Shown here one piece after another: positions 9,401 through 16,691 of a stretch of 23,649 nt of DNA (position 1 is the first letter of the stretch; the number at the start of each line of letters is the position of its first letter). The notes beneath the pieces are model-generated. The model had not been told where the DNA came from. It did not search any database and saw nothing but the letters and a program-made list of their open reading frames with translations. The position numbers and the translations under genes were made by a program. Origin of the DNA: Bacteroidales bacterium UBA5349 (GTDB taxonomy: Bacteria; Bacteroidota; Bacteroidia; Bacteroidales; Tenuifilaceae); NCBI GenBank assembly GCA_002410065.1, contig DHQB01000024.1:1-23649 (forward strand), written 5' to 3'.

Positions 9401-11879
9401 TGATGTTCCTCTTAGTAAAAGCATGCTTCCCAATGCTTACGTAACGGTATCGGTAATTCAACCACACGATCAGACCCAAAACGATAGGCCAATTAGGATG
9501 TTCGGCATAATTCCTATTATGATTGAAGACCCTGACACTAGAATTGACTTCGTTATTGAAACAGCCGATAACCTCACCCCTAACCAAGATTTTGAGGTAA
9601 AAATTAGTACCCAAAGTCAAAAGCAGGCACACTTTACCATTGCTGTTGTAGATGAGGGCTTATTGAGTTTAACCCAGTTCCGTACGCCTAACCCTTGGAG
9701 AGAATTCTACAAAAAAGTTGGATTGTTTGTTGAAACGTACGATGTGTTCTCGCATATTATAAGTGCAAATAAGGGCGATGTTTTCCAAACGTTCTCAATT
9801 GGTGGTGCCGACGATATGGATTATCGCGAAACGCAACTCGACCCTGTGGATGGAAAAAAGCGATTCAAACCCGTTTGCATGTTTAAAGGCCCACTAAGCA
9901 CTGATGACCGTGGCAGGGCAACTGTTAAATTTAGCATGCCGAATTACAATGGCGCTGTTAGAGTGATGGTTGTGGGAACCAATAAGGGCAGCTTTGGGAA
10001 TGCCGAAAAAACAGTGCCCGTTCGTTCTGACATTATCATGCAACCTAGCATACCACGCATCCTAAAACCTGGTGATGAGTTTATGCTACCCGTTGCGCTC
10101 TTTAGGATTAATCCTAAAATAACCAACGCTCAGTTTACACTAAGTACCGATGGTCCAATTGAAGTGATAGGCGACAAGATCATCAAGGTTAACTTTGGCC
10201 AAAAAGATGAGGCCGACATTAAATTTAAGGTTAGGGTAACAGAAGCAGTTGGACAAGCAAAAATAATGTTAACAGGGGTATCGGGCAATACAGAGGTTAA
10301 AAGTGAAACCGACATAAAAGTAGTTCCCAGTTCGGTTAGAATTTACGATAAATCCACTGAGAAGATTGGAAAGGGACAAACCCTAACCATAAAAGTACCA
10401 AAGGTTGGTTTAGATGGAACCAATAATGCCACCTTGGATTTAAATATCTTTCCAAACATGGATTTTGACCATAGGCTTAAGTGGCTAATCAGGTATCCCT
10501 ATGGCTGTATTGAGCAAACCACCTCTACCCTATTCCCTCAGCTCTATCTCAAAAAAATGGGATACTTCCAAAAAGATGAAATTGCTGAAATTGATCGTAA
10601 CCTAAACGAGGGCATAAACAGGCTACAAACGTTTATTGTTAGTAGCGGTGGATTTGCATACTGGCCAGGCAATACAACCGAGAGCGATTGGGGAACAAAC
10701 TATGCAACACATTTCATGATTGAGGCCAAAAAGTTAGGCTACTCTGTACCCGATTACATGTACAACAACGCCATAAACAGGCTTACATCTGCCGCAAGGC
10801 AGCATAGCGGAGAACTTACCACCCGCGTTAACCGTGTATTTATACTTGCACTGGCTCAGCAACAACCTATGGCTGAAATGAATCTGCTTATGGAGAACGA
10901 ACTCAAGAATATGAATAGCGCTGAAAAATGGATGTTAGCCGCTGCTTATCACCTTGCAGGTGCCGAAAATATTCGCGACCAGATTCTCTCTAACACTGAT
11001 ACGGCAACCAAGGAATATGAACCATTCTCGTACAACTTTGGCTCAAAGTATAGGGATGATGCAATTATACTATACGCTGCTGTGCTTATGAACAAGTTAG
11101 AAACGGCAGAACTCCTAGCCAAAGCGGTTGCTGCAAACCTTTCGAGTCGTGAGTACCTAAGTACCCAAAGTTCTGGATATATGCTATTGGCATTGGGCAA
11201 ATACTTTGATGTTTCGGGAATATCAGCTGCCCAGGGGCAAATAATTAGCGGTACCGTAAAATTGGCCAACGGCCAAACAATTAACTTTAACCAAGATGGT
11301 AGGATTACCCTACCCATAAGGAACAACTTTGGACAAGATATTCAGGTTACAATTTCAACCTCAACCAAGGTAGATGCAGTTTATACAAGTCTATCGTGGA
11401 ATGGAGTGCCGCTTAAGGACGAGAGCAAAGCCTATGAAAAAAATCTAAGCTTAAAAGTTAGCTGGTTCGACGAGAATGGGAATATCATAAACCCACAATC
11501 CCTAAAGCAGGGCACAACACTCTATGGGAAATTTAGCGTAAATAATACCAGCCCTGTTAACAGAGTAACTGAACTGGCTCTATTACAAGTATTGCCCTCG
11601 GGATGGCAAATTGAGAATATCAGAATTAACAATACTCTCCTACCCGACTGGACAAGAGGATGGAACATGAACAAAGAAAATTATCTCGATATCCGCGATG
11701 ATAGAATTATGTGGTTCTTCGACCTGAAGGGTAACGAAACTCTCGACTTTGTAGTAAAACTAAATTGCATAAATGCAGGTGAGTTCTGGTTGCCAGGCAC
11801 TCTACTTGAGGCAATGTACAGCAAAGATTTTAAAGCAACCACCGAAGGGAAAAAGGTTTATGTTAAAGCATTTGAATAG
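6414..11879 (+). CDS. Bacterial alpha-2-macroglobulin lipoprotein with thioester motif
   Basis: A 1,821-aa lipoprotein of the bacterial alpha-2-macroglobulin family (COG2373, YfhM-like). The lipobox LLSC gives Cys24, consistent with membrane anchoring. Domain signals in order: N-terminal macroglobulin-like beta domains (about 40-560); an MG2-type segment with E-R-G-V-Y-R-P-G-D near residue 588; the A2M-core segment A-V-V-D-E-G-L-L near 1075; the thioester motif Y-G-C-I-E-Q with Cys1365 inside the alpha-helical thioester domain; and a C-terminal MG10-like beta region. Known members trap proteases when their bait region is cut and the thioester reacts. The usual CLEQ reads CIEQ here, which fits the CxEQ pattern. 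The open frame extends upstream to an ATG at 6351, but I chose 6414 because the signal peptide and lipobox begin there. The 3' end overlaps pbpC by 20 bases, the conserved A2M-PBP1C partnership. Confidence 0.92.
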   Translation: MKTKSLLTSSKLALLILASFLLSCKGQKDKQAQSNITYSEELAKEISFVTSGDIHFDDVIQVIFNDAVIEENEVKTSPKDVFSFSPSLKGQAVWVSRSVLEYKPDKPLPTRESFDGKLNLQKLAPKFKEKGLEDLIFKINVLGRDLANYSASIDLKDRNNPILIVYNGTVSFTEKTDLGTVEKAASIKGDASVKLIWSKIDDKTFKFTTSDIERTNKTKNFKVTINKGPLDLEYTFTETFSISPLEKMEPNNFKTDEAGRSPRIRVSFSDELDMEQNIEGLISVSPSAKFEVKKLGKALVLDGNFKFGQEYSVTIQKGIRSRWGTKTEVTTTQKLQFSDIQPQIEFASDGIILPSSSKNKIQFYTTNLKRVHLQVKKVYTNQIGTFIQSQQLTSTKTRNKTFNDSYSSAVGVIVKSKTIELGDKQNEWLLNEFDLTDLFKKYDNGLFLIGINFTPEDVSLPIKGEILDYIYEKGQIYKPVFLSNIGITVKEADSETKVFVTDIVTGKPLSSVVVSLLDWEGEIRTTQTSNSQGVATFESNYYYYYIKAEKGSQISAINKNEMRWSNSGFDIGGVSENDRESKGFIYTERGVYRPGDSINVSFIVRNHDNTFPGNHPASISVSDPDYNTIFQQTTTKAIDGLYTFGFATDESAPTGNYNIRINAGGSYFYKDLKIETVVAEQLKVQIKPLKKQILWTDKSIDFELSANYLFGAPAANLKSEVVVEIHPYTIKFPKYSEFIFSRADIEFSSFTQNALKMELDAEGKLTGSWMIPALGTVPSALKAKIIAKVIEKGGQTNEGWNIVDMHVYPNYVGIKDPSGYGYHTIGQEVKFPVMLTDANGNKLSGKQVEYRIYRNDKRWWYQYHNRRNYQLKYKEDNQTYLETSGKVSIQEGASYIGFTPAENGEYLIEVSDGGSGHSTSIFFSAYRYGGIPGGDLNEGTLALKSDKAKYKSSDKAKIMLPNPKQGNILVTVEKAREIIDWFWVDPSNNKNDELIIDVPLSKSMLPNAYVTVSVIQPHDQTQNDRPIRMFGIIPIMIEDPDTRIDFVIETADNLTPNQDFEVKISTQSQKQAHFTIAVVDEGLLSLTQFRTPNPWREFYKKVGLFVETYDVFSHIISANKGDVFQTFSIGGADDMDYRETQLDPVDGKKRFKPVCMFKGPLSTDDRGRATVKFSMPNYNGAVRVMVVGTNKGSFGNAEKTVPVRSDIIMQPSIPRILKPGDEFMLPVALFRINPKITNAQFTLSTDGPIEVIGDKIIKVNFGQKDEADIKFKVRVTEAVGQAKIMLTGVSGNTEVKSETDIKVVPSSVRIYDKSTEKIGKGQTLTIKVPKVGLDGTNNATLDLNIFPNMDFDHRLKWLIRYPYGCIEQTTSTLFPQLYLKKMGYFQKDEIAEIDRNLNEGINRLQTFIVSSGGFAYWPGNTTESDWGTNYATHFMIEAKKLGYSVPDYMYNNAINRLTSAARQHSGELTTRVNRVFILALAQQQPMAEMNLLMENELKNMNSAEKWMLAAAYHLAGAENIRDQILSNTDTATKEYEPFSYNFGSKYRDDAIILYAAVLMNKLETAELLAKAVAANLSSREYLSTQSSGYMLLALGKYFDVSGISAAQGQIISGTVKLANGQTINFNQDGRITLPIRNNFGQDIQVTISTSTKVDAVYTSLSWNGVPLKDESKAYEKNLSLKVSWFDENGNIINPQSLKQGTTLYGKFSVNNTSPVNRVTELALLQVLPSGWQIENIRINNTLLPDWTRGWNMNKENYLDIRDDRIMWFFDLKGNETLDFVVKLNCINAGEFWLPGTLLEAMYSKDFKATTEGKKVYVKAFE

Positions 11880-14193
11880 GATTAAGAAATGGCAATGGGC
11901 AGTAATTTTTCTGCTGTTCATTGCCATTCTATATTTTATTATTCCACCTGCCAAACCCCTTTTCAAAAACGAGTATAGCACTGTTATTAGGTCAAATAAC
12001 GGGTCATTGCTTAATGCATTTATAAACCATAACGAGCAGTGGCACTTCCCACCTGATACGAGCCAAGTGCCCCAAAAACTAAAAACTGCAGTTATCACTT
12101 TTGAGGATGAATCGTTTTACAAGCACATTGGCGTTGACATTTTTGCCCTTACGCGGGCTGCTTACCAAAACTACAAAAAGAAAAGAATTGTAAGCGGGGC
12201 AAGCACAATACCCATGCAGATTGCTAGGATGAGCAATCCAAAAAACCGGAACTACTTTAACAAAACTAAAGAGATAGTATTTGCAATTAAGCTTACTCTG
12301 CATTTCTCAAAAGATGAGTTGCTTACAATATACCTTAACCATGCACCCTATGGTGGTAATGTAATTGGATATCGCACAGCATCGCTCAAATTTTTTGGCA
12401 AAGAACCCCATCAACTAACCTGGAGCGAAGCTGCCACCTTGGCTGTTTTGCCAAATGCCCCCGGATTAATATTCCCCACAAAGACATCGAAAGCACTTGA
12501 GCATAAGCGTAACGACTTGCTTAATAAACTATTTAAGAAGAGTTTTATTTCAGAGCAAACCTACCAATTGGCCATGCTCGAGCCAATACCCGATCAGTTT
12601 CTTACATTCGAATCGCATGCCCCGCATCTTGCCCGTAGCCTAAAGAACCGATATCCTGAGGAAAGAAACATATCAACAACAATTAACCTGCAAATTCAGC
12701 AACAATGCAACCGCATTGCTCAAAGATATAGCCATAAGTACTCGTCGTATGGAATTCACAACCTTGCAATACTAGTTGCTGACACCAAAACCGGAGCCAT
12801 TAAGGCTTACGTTGGCTCTTCCAATTTTTTCGATTATACCCATGGCGGCCAGGTTGACGGTGTTATGGCGCCTCGTTCAAGTGGATCGATCCTAAAACCT
12901 TTTCTTTACGCCTTAAGTATTGATGAGGGATTAATAACCCCCGAGAGTCTTATCCGTGATTTACCAACCTTTTTTGATGGTTTCTCCCCAAAAAACGCAA
13001 GTCGTGAGTACCAAGGAGTTGCCAGAGCAAAGGATGCCCTAGTGCAATCGCTCAATATTCCTGCAGTCAGACTGCTCAACTCCTATGGAGTATTCCAATT
13101 CTATGCCTTTCTGAAAGAGGCTGGTGTATCAACCCTACATAGAAATGCTGACGATTATGGGCTACCGCTAATACTCGGAGGTTCAGAGGTTAACCTTTGG
13201 GATATGGTATCCCTATATAGAGGGCTTGCAAATAATGGGATTTTCAACAACAACATCAACCTAAGCAACGAAAGTAGAACTCAAACAATGCAGCTAATTA
13301 GTGCAGGGGCATGCTACCTTACGCTCGATATGCTAAAGGATTTAAAACGCCCCGGAAGCGAGTTTTACTGGGAACGATTTAGTGGCTCGCAACCATTTGC
13401 ATGGAAAACAGGAACAAGCTACGGGCATAAGGATGCATGGGCTATTGGGGTTAACCCAGAGTTTACTATTGCTGTATGGGTAGGTAATTTTAATGGTGAG
13501 AGCAATAAAAACCTAAGCGGGGCAACCTCTGCAGGGCCAATCCTTTTTGATATTCTGCAAACACTCCCCCATAAAAACATCAGAAGTTGGTTTGAAAAAG
13601 ATGAGATAGATTACAAGCAGATAGCCTTTTGCAAACTATCTGGCTTTAGGGCTACAGATGCATGCCCCGAAGTTGACACCATAGATGTACCCTACGGAAT
13701 GAAACCCCTCCAAGCATGCGATTATCACGAATTCAGGCATTTTTCAAGCGATGGAAAGTACCAAAGTTGCTCACGCTGTTGGCATTTAGTGGGAAGCGTT
13801 AAAAAATCGGTAACAATTTATCCGCCCGATGTTGCATACTACCTAAGAGAAAAAGGCCAGTACATTGAAAAACTAGCTAACCACTACCCTTTATGCCCAG
13901 CCTTTAAGGCTGATAACTCCCTGAAAATTATTTACCCAAATATGGATGCAAAGCTATTCCTGCCCCGCGACTTTAACGGAAAAACACAACCCGTTATCTG
14001 CAAGGCTGGCCATACTGGAATAGGAAAAAGAGTGTTCTGGTATCTTGATAATGTTTTCCTTGGAGAAACAATTGAAGAGCATAAAATGGCTGTTACTTTT
14101 AATGAGGGGTGGAATACCATTAAAATTATTGATGAATACGGTGCCGAAGATTCCCAAAGAGTGTTTGCAACACTAAAAAGCGGTAATTACTAA
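11860..14193 (+). CDS. pbpC: Penicillin-binding protein 1C
   Basis: A 777-aa bifunctional peptidoglycan synthase, close to the usual length for PBP1C. One N-terminal membrane anchor (about residues 12-30) is followed by a GT51 glycosyltransferase domain with F-E-D-E-S-F-Y-K-H-I-G (81-91; catalytic Glu82), G-A-S-T-I-P-M-Q (113-120) and the Tyr-Leu-Asn-His-Ala-Pro-Tyr-Gly-Gly motif (158-166). The transpeptidase domain has all three penicillin-binding motifs: S343-I-L-K346, S397-L-N399 and K516-T-G. The C-terminus (about 640-777) looks like the BiPBP_C domain typical of PBP1C. I chose the ATG at 11860 over one at 11773, which lies well inside the A2M gene. The two genes overlap by 20 bases in different frames, so translation is probably coupled. 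In known systems PBP1C is thought to repair wall damage at sites guarded by A2M. Confidence 0.95.
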   Translation: MLKHLNRIKKWQWAVIFLLFIAILYFIIPPAKPLFKNEYSTVIRSNNGSLLNAFINHNEQWHFPPDTSQVPQKLKTAVITFEDESFYKHIGVDIFALTRAAYQNYKKKRIVSGASTIPMQIARMSNPKNRNYFNKTKEIVFAIKLTLHFSKDELLTIYLNHAPYGGNVIGYRTASLKFFGKEPHQLTWSEAATLAVLPNAPGLIFPTKTSKALEHKRNDLLNKLFKKSFISEQTYQLAMLEPIPDQFLTFESHAPHLARSLKNRYPEERNISTTINLQIQQQCNRIAQRYSHKYSSYGIHNLAILVADTKTGAIKAYVGSSNFFDYTHGGQVDGVMAPRSSGSILKPFLYALSIDEGLITPESLIRDLPTFFDGFSPKNASREYQGVARAKDALVQSLNIPAVRLLNSYGVFQFYAFLKEAGVSTLHRNADDYGLPLILGGSEVNLWDMVSLYRGLANNGIFNNNINLSNESRTQTMQLISAGACYLTLDMLKDLKRPGSEFYWERFSGSQPFAWKTGTSYGHKDAWAIGVNPEFTIAVWVGNFNGESNKNLSGATSAGPILFDILQTLPHKNIRSWFEKDEIDYKQIAFCKLSGFRATDACPEVDTIDVPYGMKPLQACDYHEFRHFSSDGKYQSCSRCWHLVGSVKKSVTIYPPDVAYYLREKGQYIEKLANHYPLCPAFKADNSLKIIYPNMDAKLFLPRDFNGKTQPVICKAGHTGIGKRVFWYLDNVFLGETIEEHKMAVTFNEGWNTIKIIDEYGAEDSQRVFATLKSGNY

Positions 14194-14593
14194 TTGTAGA
14201 ATTTTACAATACAATTAATTTCAAGTCAACTCAAACTATTCAACCGAACCCAGATAGTCCTAATCCCCGTTACAGTTTTTATACAGTTAACATCTAAGTG
14301 AGCTAAAAGGCAAAATACAATTAATACTGATAGTAGGTAAGCCCAAACCTCTCTTTACACTAATGAATAATTAAGTACTTTTTTGAAACGAACTTTTCCT
14401 ACTGTAAGCATAAATATTAGAGCAATTGGTTATAAACAATAAGTATTCTAAACATAATCTTAGCAATAAAGGCACATTATAGCGAGCAACGAAAACTAAT
14501 TTTCAATAAAAAATAAGAAAGAAAGCTCATCGCTACCAATTTATTATTGAGAATAAATGCTAAGTTTGTAAGCATATCACATTACTAAAGAGC
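14194..14593. other. Intergenic region upstream of small lipoprotein
   Basis: Four hundred bases with no supportable gene. A weak A+T-only hairpin, ATTGTA (14193-14198) with TACAAT (14205-14210), sits directly at the pbpC stop and might act as a weak terminator. The right end holds a -7-like box (listed separately). Nothing else structured was seen. Confidence 0.45.
14561..14568 (+). promoter_or_regulatory. Candidate -7 box for the small Bor-like lipoprotein gene
   Basis: TAAGTTTG is an exact TAnnTTTG match. Its predicted transcription start falls about 20 bases before the ATG at 14594, a normal leader length. A TTTG -33 element at the proper distance is not visible. Confidence 0.4.
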
Positions 14594-14932
14594 ATGAAGC
14601 GCACAATTACCATAATACTCGCCATTATCGTCTTAATATCAACATCATGTGCTGTAACCACAGTACAAACTGGCAACTATAGCGAAATGGACTGTAAACC
14701 AAGAGTGCTAACTAAAGAAAAAGAGATACACCTTTTTTGGGATATGGTACCAATTAGAACCATGAGCAAGAAATTGAAACTGGAGAACTACGAAAAAAGC
14801 ACCCGACGAACTTTTTTTGACACGGTAATATACTACGGAACCCTCGGGTTTTTCTCTTTCCATACCGTAAAAATTAAGGTTAAAGACTGCGATCTGAAGC
14901 AGGAAATCGAAATCAATAAGGCTAGGGAGTAA
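14594..14932 (+). CDS. Small lipoprotein with Bor-like outline
   Basis: A 112-aa lipoprotein. A hydrophobic signal ends in the lipobox S-T-S-C with Cys19. The mature part begins with a Thr/Val-rich strand (about residues 20-27), has a His-Leu-Phe-Trp-Asp-Met-Val-Pro segment near 46-53, then a charged stretch, and ends with a hydrophobic Tyr-Gly-Thr-Leu-Gly-Phe-Phe-Ser segment followed by a beta strand and a Lys-Asp-Cys. The order (strand, H-x-F/L-W segment, Gly-hydrophobic helix, final strand with Cys) recalls the phage-lambda Bor / Iss family of small outer-membrane lipoproteins, but the identity is too low by eye to be sure. It stands alone, with its own candidate promoter, between pbpC and a long non-coding stretch. 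Confidence 0.6.
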   Translation: MKRTITIILAIIVLISTSCAVTTVQTGNYSEMDCKPRVLTKEKEIHLFWDMVPIRTMSKKLKLENYEKSTRRTFFDTVIYYGTLGFFSFHTVKIKVKDCDLKQEIEINKARE

Positions 14933-15471
14933 CAATCCATAGGTGAATTTTATAAGTACTTGGTGAATTGCCTTACTATACAATTGCAAGTTTGGCTCAT
15001 CCCAATAATGTTTTAAACCTCCAATAGTACTTTTCTAATGTCTTTACCCTGGTAATCAGAGACTAACATTCCAAAAGAGTATTTTCAATACAGGAAACTC
15101 ATACTTGAGTAAATATAAGTATTTCTAGATTTATTCGCTTCATCACAAAACTTATGCTCATCGAAGGGAGTATTCGATATGCATATGAATCTTATTCTAA
15201 CTCACTATACCCAATTATCAAAACAATCCGCAATCACAAAAGCAAAACAATATTTTACTTTAACTTGAAATCCCCACCTAAGTATAAATTTAAAAACTAC
15301 TTCATCATTAACTGAACTAAAAATTAGCGTCATTTACACGTTGAGTAGTTTTAAAATTAGTGCTATCAACACATTCTTTAACACACATTAACCCCTCTGT
15401 TAGTAATATAAATTAAGTAAAATAGTATATATCATGTTATTTAACATATAAGGGGGGGGCTATGCATTCAA

Positions 15472-15479
15472 TACTTTTG
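15472..15479 (+). promoter_or_regulatory. Candidate -7 box for the 15765-20227 unit
   Basis: TACTTTTG matches TAnnTTTG. The region where a -33 box would lie is taken by the end of a small dyad (15434-15447) and an eight-G run (15452-15459). If it is the real promoter, the GC-rich element at 15541-15735 would be part of a 5' leader of roughly 280 bases. Confidence 0.3.
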
Positions 15480-15540
15480 TATGTTTGTTATAGTTAAATT
15501 ATCATAAAAAGTATTAATCAACACGATAGGAGACCTTAAA

Positions 15541-15735
15541 ACCAACTTAACCCAACCCTGAGCATCCGCTGCAAGGCAATGATTGCAAAGCGTAGCACTC
15601 AAAATACTGGGAACTCCGAAAAACAGGGGGGAAACCTAAGCCCCACAAAAGTAAGGTAGGTACCCGTGCCCTAAGGGGAAAAAAAGCGCAGCAACCCATA
15701 TATAAAACCCCTGAACAAGGTGGGTTGCCGCACAA
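15541..15735 (+). repeat. GC-rich hairpin-bearing element (candidate dispersed repeat or structured RNA)
   Basis: About 195 bases, clearly richer in G and C than the DNA on both sides. It opens with a hairpin CGCTGCAA (15567-15574) / TTGC-aa-AGCG (15583-15592) and closes with a strong one, GCAACCCA (15691-15698) / TGGGTTGC (15721-15728), extended by GCG (15686-15688) with CGC (15729-15731) across a 2-base bulge. The loop of the second hairpin can itself pair ACC with GGT. The middle has G-runs and C-runs (15626-15632, 15641-15644, 15674-15678) that can pair in more than one way. It ends about 30 bases before the ATG at 15765. A 62-codon, cysteine-rich frame on the minus strand (15547-15735) is probably only a by-product of the composition. 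It may be a dispersed intergenic repeat, a leader RNA or a mobile-element end; the sequence alone does not decide. Confidence 0.5.
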
Positions 15736-15764
15736 AGTAAAAAACCTTTAAAAATAACAAAAAA

Positions 15765-16691
15765 ATGAAAAAGAATTACAAAAATTTATTCATTATTTTC
15801 CTTGGTATTGTTGCTACACTTATTTCTTGTGAAAAAGAAACCACAATAATTATTCCTTGTGAAAAAGTAACCTCAATAAATATTTCCGAAAACCGTTTTT
15901 TAGTGAAGGATGGAATTATCCATTTTACCAACCTGAATAGTTTTAAGAGCGTTATGGCTGACATAAAAGAATTAAAAACAAAAGAACTTGAAAATTGGGA
16001 GGTTGAAAATGGAATTGAAAATTCGCTGAGGAAGTTCCAAGAGCTTTCAAATGAAACAGAAGAAGTTTGTATAAACAAATTAATTCCTGATTCTCATTTT
16101 GCTACGGTCGTTAATAAGGAGGGTTTGTTTGCAATTGGTGATTCAATGCATTACATTACGCATGATAAAGAGTATGTTTATAAGCTTGGAGATGAAGTGT
16201 CTCTTGATAACATTAGAAGTAATAATAAAGTAAGAGTTTTTGATATTGTTAAAGATAATTCTGCAAAAAATTGGGCAGATAAATATTTTTACTTTAATAA
16301 AACCGAATTTGGTATCCCTCCATCAAGTGCTTACAAAAGTTACAGGGTCATTTGCTATGCTTGGAGTACAAGTTGGCTTGCATATTGTTCAAATGGTTGT
16401 GGTATTAAATGTGAATATCGAGATAAAAACTGGCTAGGGCAATTATATTGGAGAAAAGCTCGCTTTGATAATGTTGAGGTTTGTGGGCAAGCCAGGTATT
16501 ACATTAACTCTAAATTATTTGCTTCTTACAATTGCGATTCAGGGACTAATGTTTCCGATGAGGATTGTTTCATTGGACAAGGTGCTGGTACAATTTATAC
16601 TTATTGGATTGCAGGAAACTTTAATTTTAAGTTTGACAATGGTTGGCCCATATATTATGTAGAAGCGGACTGGGATTATCTATATGAATAA
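15765..16691 (+). CDS. Secreted lipoprotein, DUF4848-like, with cysteine-rich C-terminus
   Basis: A 308-aa lipoprotein. The lipobox L-I-S-C gives Cys22. A second Cys10 residues later (Cys32) results from a 30-base tandem duplication (listed separately). Residues about 45-150 resemble a Bacteroidota family of secreted proteins (DUF4848-like): V-K-D-G-I-I-H-F near 47-54, a helix ending in E-N-W-E, then H-F-A-T-V-V-N-K-E-G-L-F-A-I-G-D and a final Y-V-Y-K-L. The C-terminal part (about 190-308) is aromatic and cysteine-rich, with C-Y-A-W, S-N-G-C-G-I-K-C and several more cysteines, then strands with Trp and Tyr, suggesting a disulphide-bonded beta fold. It is first in an A+T-rich unit with DUF4249 and a TonB receptor, and overlaps the DUF4249 gene by 8 bases. 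The function is unknown. Confidence 0.75.
   Translation: MKKNYKNLFIIFLGIVATLISCEKETTIIIPCEKVTSINISENRFLVKDGIIHFTNLNSFKSVMADIKELKTKELENWEVENGIENSLRKFQELSNETEEVCINKLIPDSHFATVVNKEGLFAIGDSMHYITHDKEYVYKLGDEVSLDNIRSNNKVRVFDIVKDNSAKNWADKYFYFNKTEFGIPPSSAYKSYRVICYAWSTSWLAYCSNGCGIKCEYRDKNWLGQLYWRKARFDNVEVCGQARYYINSKLFASYNCDSGTNVSDEDCFIGQGAGTIYTYWIAGNFNFKFDNGWPIYYVEADWDYLYE
15821..15880 (+). repeat. 30-base imperfect tandem duplication over the lipobox
   Basis: Two adjacent 30-base units, 15821-15850 and 15851-15880, agree at about 26 positions. Because 30 is a multiple of three, the frame is kept, and the protein has two copies of a ten-residue unit, S-C-E-K-E-T-T-I-I-I followed by P-C-E-K-V-T-S-I-N-I. 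The first copy carries the lipidation cysteine, so the second places an extra cysteine just after the anchor. Confidence 0.85.

Larger units (their letters stand above)
14933..15764. other. Long non-coding region with G-tract and GC-rich structured element
   Basis: More than 800 bases without a supportable gene. The first 500 are very A+T-rich and featureless apart from a weak imperfect repeat of AAAATTAG (15320 and 15353). At 15434-15447 there is a dyad ATGTTA-TT-TAACAT, followed by eight consecutive G residues (15452-15459) and a -7-like box TACTTTTG (15472-15479). A GC-rich element with hairpins fills 15541-15735 and runs into the leader of the next gene. Confidence 0.6.

Noticed and set aside
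10949..11326. Minus-strand 125-codon frame inside the A2M gene
   Set aside because: It is a shadow of the well-supported A2M reading frame on the opposite strand.
11773..11859. Upstream start of pbpC at 11773
   Set aside because: It would overlap the A2M gene by over 100 bases and add residues unlike any PBP1C N-terminus; the ATG at 11860 gives a normal short N-terminus followed by the membrane anchor.
15319..15372. Imperfect direct repeat AAAATTAG... as CRISPR-like or iteron
   Set aside because: Only two copies with several mismatches in very A+T-rich DNA; no array and no cas or replication gene.
15547..15735. Minus-strand 62-codon cysteine-rich open frame
   Set aside because: It lies exactly over the GC-rich hairpin element, has no ribosome-binding site or lipobox, and its composition is explained by the G and C runs on the other strand.
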